From: Euwallacea fornicatus | Taxonomy: Eukaryota > Arthropoda > Insecta > Coleoptera > Curculionidae | Direction: 5' to 3' | Assembly (NCBI RefSeq): GCF_040115645.1 | Contig: NC_089563.1 | Location: 310,001 to 374,000, forward strand | DNA: 64,000 bases | Program-made: the position numbers and the translations under genes | Notes under the pieces: model-generated | Database searches by the model: none | Told to the model about the DNA's origin: nothing | Seen by the model: the letters and a program-made list of their open reading frames with translations, nothing else | Shown: in pieces, positions 35,603 to 47,700 of the stretch | Numbering within the stretch: the stretch's first letter is position 1 | Layout of the letters: every line of letters begins with the position of its first letter

Positions 35603-37538
35603 CAGGTGTATAAATTAATTCACGGCCTTTTTTTAACAATTTAGATTTTTATTTATAAAAAAAGAATTACAATTTAATCATCAAAATAATTGCCCTTACT
35701 TTCAATGCATTTCTGCCATTTATCAGGTAATTTTTGAATCCCATCTCGGAAGAAAGATTGTGATTTTGATTGGATAAAATCTTCCATTGTTTGATGGACT
35801 TCTTCGAGACATTGAAAGTGTGTATCAACCAGGTGATGTTGTAATGCTCGAAAAAGGTAATAATCAGAAGGTGCAAGATCTGGTGAATACGCCGCATGAG
35901 GGAGAACTTCCCAGCCCAACGCGGAGGTAATGTCAATGGTGTCTTTTGCCGTATGTGGTCGCGCGTTGTCGTGCAACAAGATGACTTGCCTTGTTCCACT
36001 ACCATTAAAAGGTCTTTTTTCCTCAATAGCATCCCTCAATTTTATTAATTGGTCTTGATAACGGTTAGCAGTAATAGTTTCTCTTGGTTTAAGTGTCTCA
36101 TAATAAATTACACCTTTAGAATCCCACCAAATACTAAATAACAATTTTTTTCCGTGGATGTTTGGTTTTACAGTACTTGCTGATGGTTCTCCCAGATAAA
36201 CCCACGATTTTTTTTCTCTTAAGATTGTCGTACAATATCCATTTTTCATCTCCAGTAACAATTTTGCTTAAAAAGTCTTTTTTCTGAATCGCGTCAGTAG
36301 ATACATTGCAATTTCGCAGCGCCGATTTTTGTTTTCTGGGCTAAGATCATGAGGTATCCAGTGACCTTCCTTTTGTATCCTCCCTAATTTTTTCAAACGT
36401 ATCGAAATAGCTGGTTGAGTCATTCCGAGTGCATCAGCAAGCTCTTTTTGTGTTTGGCAGGGATTTACATTGAGTAAGTTCTCCAACTCTTCATCGTTAG
36501 CCTTTTTTGGTTTTCCGGGGCGTGTTTCGTCTTCAAGATCAAAATTTCCATTCGGAAACTTTTGAAGCCATTTTTACACGTATTATAAGATACAGCGTTC
36601 TCTCCCAAAGCTGAACAAATCATGTCTTGCGCTTCTGCAGCATTTTTTTTAAGTTGAAAAGTGAAAAGACGAGAGTGCCTTAAGCGCTGCTTGTCAGACG
36701 ACATTTGTAACGTTCTTCATGGTTAGATTAATCAAATTAAGTGGTTTGATAGCTCACAGATGGCGCTTCAAAACGAACTATACAGTGTGGGCCACGAGTA
36801 ACGCCTCGGAATTTCAAGGCAAAGCCAAGAGATTTTTGAACTGTTTCTTTTTTGAGGTGAATACAGACTAACTAGAGCTACATTTTAAAATTATTTTCAA
36901 AGTGTACAGAGTGTCCCAAACACATGTAATTGATCAAAGTTGCATTTTTTTAAATAGAATCCCCTGTATATTATATAATTTTTGAACTCGACCATTAAAA
37001 TAAAGTATTTTAATAAATTAAGTTGTATTAAGGTTTATGGTATCTAACTCTAGCAGTTTTTGAAATAATTCAGTTTTTGTCAAGATGCAAGATAATTTTC
37101 AACACCCAATCTCTCATCCCATATTTAAGTTTTTAAAACAAAATTTTAATAGGAAGCCATCAAGGGACCAAATTTTGTACTGTAAGTTTCAAAAAGTCGG
37201 CGAATTGTACAGGGTGTTCTAAAAATAGCGCCAAATTCGTTCAACTTTTAACTGTTAATAACTTTTTTAATTTAAATGGAACACCCGGTATGTTATTTAA
37301 CTGTTAGATGCGAAATTTATTTATCTATCGAATATCATTAGGGTTCCCAATACTTAGATTTACTCATTTTCGCAAAAAACATACATTTTTATAAAAATAT
37401 CTCAATTCACAATTTTAACATTATGCCATATGAAATTGCTAAGATATCCATGCAATTTTGACAATTAGAAAAAAATGTAAATTCAAAGAGGTGTTTTAAC
37501 CAATTTTACCAAAGGGCCGAGAATTAATTTATACACCT
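35603..37538 (-). mobile_element. Mariner (DD34D) transposon, inactive, itself interrupted upstream of its ORF
   Basis: The ends are CAGGTGTATAAATTAATTCACGGCC at 35603 and the inverse GGCCGAGAATTAATTTATACACCT ending at about 37538. The transposase runs on the minus strand. At 1.94 kb the element is about 0.6 kb longer than a usual mariner. The extra length lies between the ORF start (about 36705) and the right TIR. It contains further TACAG(T/A)GTG-type motifs at 36781, 36902 and 37208, suggesting a MITE inserted in the 5' region. Confidence 0.8.
35674..36704 (-). pseudogene. Mariner transposase with frameshifts
   Basis: Three minus-strand frames cover one protein: an N-terminal HTH (FTFQLKKNAAEAQDMICSAL), a second HTH (TQKELADALGMTQPAISIRL), and a catalytic region with GDEKWILYDN, VILLHDNARPHTAKDT and AAYSPDLAPSDYYLFRALQ, then a stop at 35674. 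The D of HDNARP and the D of PSDYY are separated by 34 residues, giving the DD34D signature of mariner. Frameshifts lie near 36265 and 36475. The longest intact piece is 195 codons. Confidence 0.85.
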
Positions 37539-38224
37539 AATAAATAGGGTTTTTCTGGTAAGACTGCAACTGTGTCCTGATCGAAATGGACGACAATTTG
37601 AGACTTTGTTGTGATCACCTTATTTGCATAAAAATAAAATAATTGTTCATAGTTTAAGGATTTTTCGATTCTGAACGCGATGTCATCGTGGAAATGAGGG
37701 CATTCCATTTGAAATAAGCAAATTATTGAGATTTGAAGTCATACATCTCCAGAGACTTATTTCGGAGGTTATGATTTTTTTTTTATTAAAACACGTCGAA
37801 ACGTAGCTTATTAGGTTCTCTTGAAGCCCCAGAAGGTTGATTCCGAAATTCGTAGCGATTAGAGAACAGAATCGATTTCCGTGAGGCCATGCTCATGTCA
37901 AAATTTTCAAATTTGCCCGAATAACTCGAAAACGGTAAATTTTTTAGATAACACTCTTTGTATAATCTGACCTTAAAAACCGATACAAAATTCGAACATG
38001 GCAAAAAAATAGGGGGGGTTGGTGCTACCACGCTTTTATAACGGATACTGCACACTTAAAAATGATTTTAAACCAACCCCACATCTCTTAATGACTAAAA
38101 ACTTGTATGTGAAATATTTCCTTCTAAAATTCATTTTTAACGAGATATCATACTTCGACGCACTAATTAGTAATCTCGTATAATTACAATAATTTAATTA
38201 ATTTATTACCATATACTGTACAGC

Positions 38225-38262
38225 AATACAGGTACTCATACATATGTATGAGTACTTGTATT
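38225..38262. repeat. 38-bp near-perfect palindrome
   Basis: Centred on CATATG, the 24-bp core GTACTCATACATATGTATGAGTAC (38232-38255) has perfect dyad symmetry, and the arms extend to 38225-38262 with one mismatch. It lies about 50 bp beyond the right end of the palindromic transposon and about 480 bp upstream of the lipase coding start. Confidence 0.8.
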
Positions 38263-38737
38263 ACAATATCAGGATTAGCGACGACCAGAAGAAAAGTGAA
38301 AGTTGTATAGAGAGTATTCTAGTTGCAATTATTACCGTCAGTACCGTCAGTGATGATATTCTGGTCTTAAGCGACAGAAGAGTGTAAAATGTTAAGTCGC
38401 TTTAAGGTGGTTTCGTTTCGCGGGATATTTCTGTGTTTTGGATCTGATTTGATTCATATGTGTGTCCTTAAATAAGGGACAAAATTTAAATAAGCCACTT
38501 AGGTAAGAAATTATTCTTCACTTAAGAAGACATCTACTAGTATAAGCTCACAATGTACCGGCTCGAAGAAATACGCCATCCTTGAACAGAATGGAGAGAT
38601 TAATGAATGATGACTCGCAATTCTGACAAAAAATTTAATTTCGAAATAATCTTGAGAATAACTCTGTAGATCACTGCTAATTTATACATAGAATCGCTAC
38701 CATTTTATTATTCTATGTGTTCTCTATTTCAGACAAA

Positions 38738-41700
38738 ATGATACTGAGAACTACGTTGATGTTCGTACTGACATGTGCGGCGCTTACGAATGGGCAGCTT
38801 TTTTCACATCCACGTTTTGCTCAGTTTCCAATAAAAGCTGCTCAAAAATTGACAGAAAGACTCAGAGAGAAACTTAATCAGTACAGGGAACGGACGACGC
38901 AAATGATTTGTTATGGTAAGTTAATTTAATCTTGAAGGAGCAATTTGACAGGGTCCTTAACCTGAACTAACCATAACTAATGTGAAGAGGTGTCAACGTT
39001 TTTATTTAAAATAAATTTCCACATTGTGCACGAAGATCGCCTGCTAAAACTGAACCTTAAATCAACCCTTCGTTTGTGAGGGAAATAACGCACAATTATC
39101 AACATAGCAACTAGTCACCAAAGTAAAAATTATCATTCCTTTTTATTAAAAATTTTGCCGTACATGATTGCCTTGAAAATCACGTTACCCAATAAGTCTA
39201 TTTCGCAGTTTTGCCATAGTGGTTGTTATTTAATGGGTTTTGATTAAAGGTGGGTCAGGGCTACGGGACTAGATACACTAGACGTGCAAACCATCAATGC
39301 ATTTTAAGCTTAATATTATACCTTCGAGAATTAATGAAATTGCCCAAAAATGTCGAAACACTCAATAAAAAAATAGCTAAATGTGCAATATGGGAGTTGA
39401 AAAATACAATAATTACAACTTGACTATCGCAATTTTGTTCTTACACTTATGCGCCGCGACTAAATGGGAAATAAAAGTGGTAAACCAGAGATAAAGTGTA
39501 AGTCTGCATTATGATACAGCATTGTTGGTCACTGTTATAGCTAACAACATCAGATCTATAAAAAATTATGTAATATCGAAGAAAACTGCTGTATAATTTT
39601 AAATCGAGTGCATGCAGAAATAAGTTATAAATTACTTAATAATAATAATGAAGCGCATTATATTATTACTTTCCTTAGAGGTAATTAAAATATTGACTTA
39701 ATAGTCCCCACATACATGAAGCATTCAAAGCGTGTCTTGCTAAACTTTCATACAATCCAAATTCACATTTTGCCAACTAAGCCTCATTACGCAACAATAT
39801 TATTAACCAATAATCTTTATACGCATTTTTTTTAATTACATGCAATTACAGACGTGGTAGGATGCTTTAGTTTACCGCACAAAAACTCACCCCTGCAAAA
39901 AGTACCGGATGATCCAAGATTTCTGGATACGAAATTCTATTTATTCACCAGGAAAAATACATCCTTGGCAGAATTGCTATATTACGGGGATGAAGGAAAG
40001 TCCTTAAGGGAATCCACCTTCAACGTATTTAAACCTTTGAAGATTTTAATACATGGATACACTAGCAATTGGAACGAGAAGGGAGCTCTTATTGTCAAGG
40101 ATTCGTACCTCAAACTTGTAGGTATTAAAATTACTATGGAGAATTGGAAATAAGGAAAAAGTTGGAAATCATTTTTGCGGGGGAGCTTTCAGTTTTTTCC
40201 AAATTTTGATTTCCAGGCGAGACAATAACCTAAACTGTGTAACGATATTTTGCTTGAGGTTATACAGTTTGTCCTCTCCTAGAGAAAGCCCCAGTAAATT
40301 CCTCATGTCCCAAACAGCAAAAATGAATAAAGGATTCCATGCGAAAACATTTTTACTGATTTCTTTAACACGACATTGAGCCACTATAGTTGACTATAAG
40401 TATACACTTGGTGATAAGTATACATTTCGGTATACCTATTGTGAAAGTTTATTATCTTAGTTTCACTGGTATTGAATGTTTGGCAATAAAATTGACCATG
40501 AGACATCGACCATTGAAACGATGCAAACATAAGAATTTGTAACACTTTATTGTGTATTGTAAAACTAACAAAAGCATAAAATTTCTTAATTGAAAAATAT
40601 TAAAATTCACTAAAACTGTATAGTACGTGCGCATAGTCCATCATATATACAGGGCGTTTTTTTGGTATGCCTACCATTGCTATCTTCAAAAGGATGGGTT
40701 ACAACTTTGGTTAAATTAGATGAAAGCAGCCCCTCGTGTAGCTTATTATGGAAAACGCGCCAAGGTTGCCACATTTTGTGTGGTTTCCTAGATATTTGTC
40801 AAAATACGAAAACAGCCCAAAACTTCAATCCCTTGTGCTTTGTAAACTGTTTGTGACAGAAAAGAAGTCTCAATTACAAAGTTGCACAACTTTTTACTGT
40901 CTACAAAACGACATATTGAACATCATTGTACAGCGTTTAACAACTAAGTAATGGTTATTAGCTTCATTATTTTAAATACGGACCTGGAATTTTCGTTTCA
41001 TATTTCGAAAGCACTTTTTATTCCTCACACACTCGTGCATAATTTATTTACATTTATTAATGTTTCAACCCGAATAATTCGCCATCAGACTATTTTTTAT
41101 TTACCTTTTTAAACTGCATTACACACTTTACTTTCTTATCAACCTATAATTATCCTAACTAGTCAGTGTTTCCTGTTTTCCCTTAGACATAACCGTATAT
41201 TATTTATAATTTTTTTTTTTATATTTCCATGCGTTCTGAGTGTAATGCTTTAATAGGAAAATCTATTTTATTTTTAAGTCGTCAATATTTTCTGGTGTAG
41301 TTTAGTAAACTTTTTCTTTAATTATTCCCCAAATAGAAAATTCGATTACAGTCGTATCGGAAGAACGAGGTGGCCATAATATTGGGCCGTCTAGCGGTTA
41401 GGTTTCAAGTTGTTCAAAAACCTCCGGCAACGACGATGGCAGTGAACAGGGGCCCTGTCTCGTCGGAAATATTGAAATTGTGCAAAAACATCTATCAAAT
41501 CTTGAAAACCGTTTTCCAAAAAATGTAGGTACATACAGTAGTGGTCAAAATTATAGCAACTCTTTAAAATTTCAAATTATTTAGACTTAACGGCCTAAAT
41601 TCAAAATATGTTTTGAAAATATGATTCTACAATGACTGTTGATGATTGAAGTATATAACAATAAAACAATAACAATTTGTATACAAAAATAAAAAAATAT

Positions 41701-44700
41701 ATTCATTTCGACCTGGACAAAAATATAGCAATTTTTTCAAAATAATTATAAAGAGTAATAAAACTTCAACAAATTACAAAAGAATTGTTCAATAATGAAT
41801 ATTTTGCATAAAACCCTCGCTGCTGAATAACTTCTGCACATCTTCGTGGCATTGAATTTATTAAATTGTTGATGAAATTGTTATCAATACTCTTCCAGGC
41901 TTCTTGAAGTGCCTGAAATAAATCCTGTAAATTGGAATATGTATTATTCCGAATTTTATTATCCACATATTCCCACAAATTTTCTATGGGATTGAGATCG
42001 GGAGATTGCGATGGCCAAGCAAGAACTTCTATCCTTTCCTCTCTAAACCATTCTGAAACAAGTTTCGATTTATGTCTGGGGTCATTATCTTGTTGGAAAA
42101 TGCTTCTTAGTGGCATGGTTTCTTCAAGATATGGTTGTAAATGATTCCTGAGGATATCTCGGTACATGAACCGATCCATGCGACCTTCTATTTTGTGAAG
42201 TCGAGCCATACCAAAACTAGAGAAACAACCCCAAACCATAATCGAACCTCCTCCATGTTTTACGGTTGGTAAAACAAACTTTTTTTGCAAGCTTGGGCCT
42301 TTGGGTCGTCTAAAGTATGATGGGTCATCACTTTTAAATAAGTTAAATTTGGACTCATCGCTGAAAACTACCAATTTCCACTGTTCAGATGTCCAGTGTT
42401 GATAATTCTGCGCGAACTGAAGTCGGGCTTTTACGTTCTTCTTAGACAGCAATGGTTTTTTCGCTGGTCGCCTACCAAATAATCCATTTTCCACTAATCT
42501 TCTTATGGTCTTGGAACTGATATGAGCTAGGCCCGTTTCCTCTAAATGTGATTTTATATGCGTGGATGATAGTAATGGATTTTTTTGACACATCTGAATT
42601 ATCCATTTATCAGTTTTTTTTGTAATTTTCCTTGTGCGTCCTGAATTTTTTACAGCTGCTTCACTTCCTGTTTGTCTGAATTTGTGAATAATTCGAAATT
42701 CAATTGACTTATGCACACCCAAACTCTTTCCAATTTCGCTTTGCCGTTCGCCACTTTTATACCGCTCAATGCTAATTTTCCTGATCTGTAATGAGATTGT
42801 TTTACCTCGACCCATAATGGAAATCGTCGATTTAATTTAGAAATAAGACGTCTTTAAACACACAAGTGTGGAAATCAAGTGAAACTTTAAAATTCCAAGA
42901 GTTGCTATATTTTTGTCCGGTATTGAAAAAATATGTCTTGATAGTTTCTTATAGGAATTGTTGATATTTCATTTGGATGCATTTTAAACATCAACGGTTG
43001 TGGAAGATAAATAATAGAAAAACATATATTGGGTTTAGCCGAATAGATACATTTTATTTAAATTTTTTAAAAGTTGCTATAATTATGATCACTACTGTAT
43101 CTCCAATCAAAAGATTTTCGAAGAAAAATAGACCGGTAACGTTGGTAATTAATACTCCAAGTCATGCATTAACCGAAACCTTTCCAAAAATGCTGTTTCC
43201 CTATGAAGATGTTGATATCCATATTATTTTTTTGCAGATGTTCCCATCATGTCTCCGTGAACGTAATAACCATCTGTAAACCGTGTGCCTCCTATCAAAA
43301 TCAGTTCTTCTCAAATGATGGACTTTTCGAACTCGATAATGTGTAAAACCATTTCGACGTTAAATTTTTCTAGCCGGTATCACAGATGCATCAGTTTTTT
43401 GCTGGATTTCGCTTAGAGATACGTCATTATTATTAAAGTTTATGAAATTGATAAATCCTAAACAACAAAACGATAAAGGAGCAGAAATAATTAATATTTG
43501 CTTGACTTATGAGCTATTAGGGTTTTCGTTAATGCCATTAAAACTGTGGCGACGTTCTAGCGGTTTCCTTAAACAGCTCCACAGGGGGCCATTTTTATCT
43601 CACTTAATCGAACCTGTAGCTCTCACCTTTTCGGAGATAACAATGGTAGGTATATCAGAAAAAAACACAATGTATGCAATAATGGCAGTAAATTTTCAAA
43701 CAGTTTTTTTTATCAAAAAATGTTTCAAATAAAAGTTACAAGACTAATTTATTATTAGTTTTTCACGACCTTGAACTTTTTTTCTTGTCCCATATTCATC
43801 CAACGAAGTCCGAAATTTGTTTTTCAAATGTGACCCTCTATTTCTGACTTGTTTTATGGAATCTACACTCATTTGCGCACACGGACATGTCAATATTTAT
43901 ATGGGTTTGATAAAAAAAAAATCGATTTTTTTTATCAAAAAAAATAAAATAAAAAGGAATCACCCATATCAACTAACTACTCAAGGAGAGAACGACGAAG
44001 CATTCGTTTGTATTAAAAATACAGCGCCGGGAAAATATAACGTAAAGAGCAAAGTGCTGAAGAACCTAACTAAATAAACGCACGAACTCATATTGAACTT
44101 AATGAACGGGAATATTGGAACGAACACGTCACCAGAGATTTGGGAAATGGAAATAACAGTATCTATTCCTAAAGGCAAACTGGACAATACACAAATACAA
44201 AACTACAGACTTATCACTTTACTGCCGGTGTTTAGTAAAGTATTTGAAAATATCATAAAAACTAGACTTCAAAAAATTGTCGTAAAACACATTCCACCAT
44301 ACCAATTTGACTTTAAATCTAAACACTCGATGGTCCATACACTTTTTGTGTTGACCAATAACATACAAATTACACATCTTAATAACAATAAAGCTGCATG
44401 TCTCTTCATAGACGTAAATAATAGTTTCAACAGTGTGTGTGTGACCCAAAGGACTGCTACACAAACTACACAAATTTAATACACAAAAATACTTATTAAA
44501 TACAGTAAGAAATTTAATCAAAAACAGAAAACTAGAAGTACGCACAGACAATATTCTCTCCTTTACCTTTTCCCCTGAACAAGGACTCCCATGGGGATCG
44601 CCACTCTCGCCATTACTTTACAACATACCGTATGATCCAAGGAGATGAATCGCCCTTATAACTTTTTTGTTTTTAAATTTAAAAAGTTGAAATTTATAAC

Positions 44701-47700
44701 CTTTATTCAGCATTTCCGGTTAAACCGGAAATGATCTCAACTTTCAATTTTTAAACGTAATCCCCTATAAATTTTTACTTTTTTAAAGTCTCGAGGTCAT
44801 TTTTAGTCCAAAAATATGTCATTAATTTTGTTTTTATTGATATGTTGTTAATATTTGAGAATGCCATCAACGGCCTTCCAATGCTGCGCGACTTCATGCG
44901 GAAAGGTTTCTACATAGGAATCATCCAGGCCACCACTATTTTAAAAAATTAGTGAATAAAATAAAAACAGGAAATGCTAATGAAGAAGAAAAAAAGCACA
45001 ATTTCTACAAGTAGAAACATTTTATTCTTTTGTTCTGTTATTGGGAAGGCGACCATAATGTACTCTACTTCCAATGTATTTTTTTCAAAATTTGACTGTT
45101 TTTCGTGAATTAACGGTTCATTTATAAACGAACATGTGTTTGGTATTAAAAAAATCAGTAAAAAATTGTCTCTTAAAAATTGCAAAGAGCCACCATGTAG
45201 CTATTTGAAAGCGGGAGATAAATGGAAAAAACTGTTTTTCGGTATTTCAACTGCTTACAAAAGAAAAAGTACTCAATGAAAGGACAAATTAGTATTTTTC
45301 CCCATAATTCTAAGCTAAAATTTTACCTAATACGTGTGTCTCGGTGAGGTAAATCGACATGAAAACACCACAAGAAAAAAAAACATTTTTTTAGTGACAT
45401 ATTTTTAGACTAAAAATGATATCTAAATTCCAAAAAAATAAAAATTTATAGGGTATTACATTTAAAAATAGAATGTTGAGGTAATTTTCGATTAAACCGA
45501 AAGTGCTAGATAAACGCCATTATTGTCAGCGAATCGACTTTATTCTCTTAGAGATTCTCTTCAAATTTCAACTTTCTAAATATAAAAACAAAAAGTTATA
45601 AATGCAAGAGCTTTTCTTGAATAACCCGTTATACTGTTATGATATATACAACGCACGAGACAAAAACGGCTTTAACAAAACAGCATATATACTACAATAT
45701 GCTGACGACACGGTACTTGTACACGACAAAACCACCGTAAAAGCGGAAGAAAAACCCCAATCATTAACGGACAACACAATGACTTCGTCTTACGGATGGA
45801 GACCAACGCCGAATGCCACAGAAAATCAGCTGTTACTACAAAACCACCATATTCAGTTTTAAAGCCATTAAAGACTACTCCCCTACAAAAGCATCAGATG
45901 GTCATCAAACTGTAAAGACGTAAAAAACCTGGGGAACATAATAGACAATAAGTTAAAATTCACTAAACACGTACAAAAAGCAAGATCATAAATCATCGAA
46001 AGAACGAAACACTTAAGAGTACTGATATGTAACGATAAGGAAATTAAGACGAACACGGCCATTAAAATCTACAACTCCTTCTGCAGACTGCTTCTGGACT
46101 ACGAATATATACTGAGAGCAAATGCTACGGACAAAATAAGAAAACACATATAAACCACGGAAGAGATAGCGCGAAGGCTAGTAACAGAGATAAGACACCT
46201 CGAAAACCCTCTTCACAACCCATTCAATGAATTCTTATATGAACAGCCACAAGTGCCTAAAATAAGGGAAACACTATCACAATCACAAATAAACTGGAAA
46301 AACAATACTCATAATTGGACTATACTCAACCCCCATACATAGTAAAACATACGAGACAATAACGATACAAATCTCCTCCCACGACCCTGTTGAAGCATTG
46401 TTATCAAAACACAATGCTTTCCTTCGCATGCATTATTTTCTCGTGTGAATATACAGGGTGTTCATAATATCACGCATAAATTAGTTTTTCCTGAAGAAAG
46501 AATTTTTTTCAAAAAATTCTCGAATACATTAATTTTGTTTTAAAGAAGTAATTTTTGTGAGCGTCAACCGTATACAAAATATGACGGCACCGACAATTTT
46601 TTTTATGGAAATATCCGATTTTTTTCACGCAATGTGAACGTATGTCGTTTCTACTTCATGACTATGCAAAATAATCAATATATCGAAAAAATAAAATTTT
46701 AAATTTGGAAATAAATTATGTACTTCAATTATGTTAACGTAATGCAAATGTTTTTGTTGTAAATCTAAATCAGTGCCCAGACCGCGTGATTCTTTGATTT
46801 CTTTGAACTGAAAAATTTATTTCTGGATATAAACAATTCAAGAGTAATCAACGCAAATTTATGACTTCTGCAAGATGAAAATTCACTACACTATTCGGTC
46901 ATTGTTCACGAATATCCTAATCAGATATGTCGGATGATCCGGAAGACGTGGTACATCGAGTGGTTGCCGAGATGTCCAGATCTTAGTCCGTTCGATTTTA
47001 CAAATTAAATGAAGCAGTCTACTTTCAAATTTAAAATTTAATTTTCTCGAATTTTTAAGGGATAATATACCAATAATTTTGCACAGTCGTAAAGTAGAAA
47101 TGGCATACTTTCATATTTCGCGAAAAAAATCGGAGGTCGTCATTCAAGAAATACATCGATGACGTCATATCTTGCACAAGGCTGACGTCACTAACACAAA
47201 CAATATATATCGCAAAAAAATACTTCTTTAAAACAAAATTGAAATATTTAAGGATTTTTTTGAAAAATTTCAACCTTCAGAAAAAAGTAATTAATACATG
47301 ACTTGTGTGTAGGCGTCTTGCCTGATCGATTACATATCACCGACGCCACGAGTCCTCAAGTCATCTAAATTATTAATCCTTATCAACTCAATGTTTGAAA
47401 TGGTTCAAACGAAAAAGTTCCAGGGATTTAAATCAGGTGATCGAGCTGGCCATTCTATTTCACCCCGACGAACAATCCACCCATTTGAACCGAACAGATT
47501 TAAAAATTTTCTGATTTTCAGTTCGAAGTGAGGGGGTGCTCTGTCTTGCTGGTACTATGCTTCATTAATACCATCGCCATAAATAAATCGTAATACCGGT
47601 AAAATTTATTGTTCTAATAACTGAAGATATTTTATGATAATTAAATTAACATCGATGATAAAAGGTTTAATTAAATTATTGCCTACGACGCCCTCCCACG

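Larger units (their letters stand above)
34803..38175. mobile_element. Large palindromic mariner-like element, arms of at least 550 bp, split by a mariner insertion
   Basis: The left arm from TACAGGGCTGTTCATTAGTGCG (34803) and the right arm, read inverted from about 38175 (ACTAATTAGTGCGTCGAAGT), align for at least 550 bp. Shared blocks include the ATATCTC segment, GTGTGGTAGTATCA against GCGTGGTAGCACCA, and TTGCTTATCTCAAATGGAAT (35280) against the inverse near 37700. The left arm also has an inner TACAGGGTCCGTCATAAAAG at about 34927. No transposase of its own is visible; the interior is occupied by a mariner at 35603-37538. Confidence 0.7.
40648..43674. mobile_element. Old long-TIR mariner-like element interrupted by a Tc1 insertion
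   Basis: The left end TACAGGGCGTTTTTTTGGTATGCCTACCATTGCTATCTTC (40648) is inverted at GATAACAATGGTAGGTATATCAGAAAAAAACACAATGTA (43636-43674). Similarity continues for about 170 bp. Traces of a DUF4817/DDE-type transposase may remain near 41340-41530. The middle is occupied by the Tc1-like element 41536-43097. Confidence 0.6.
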
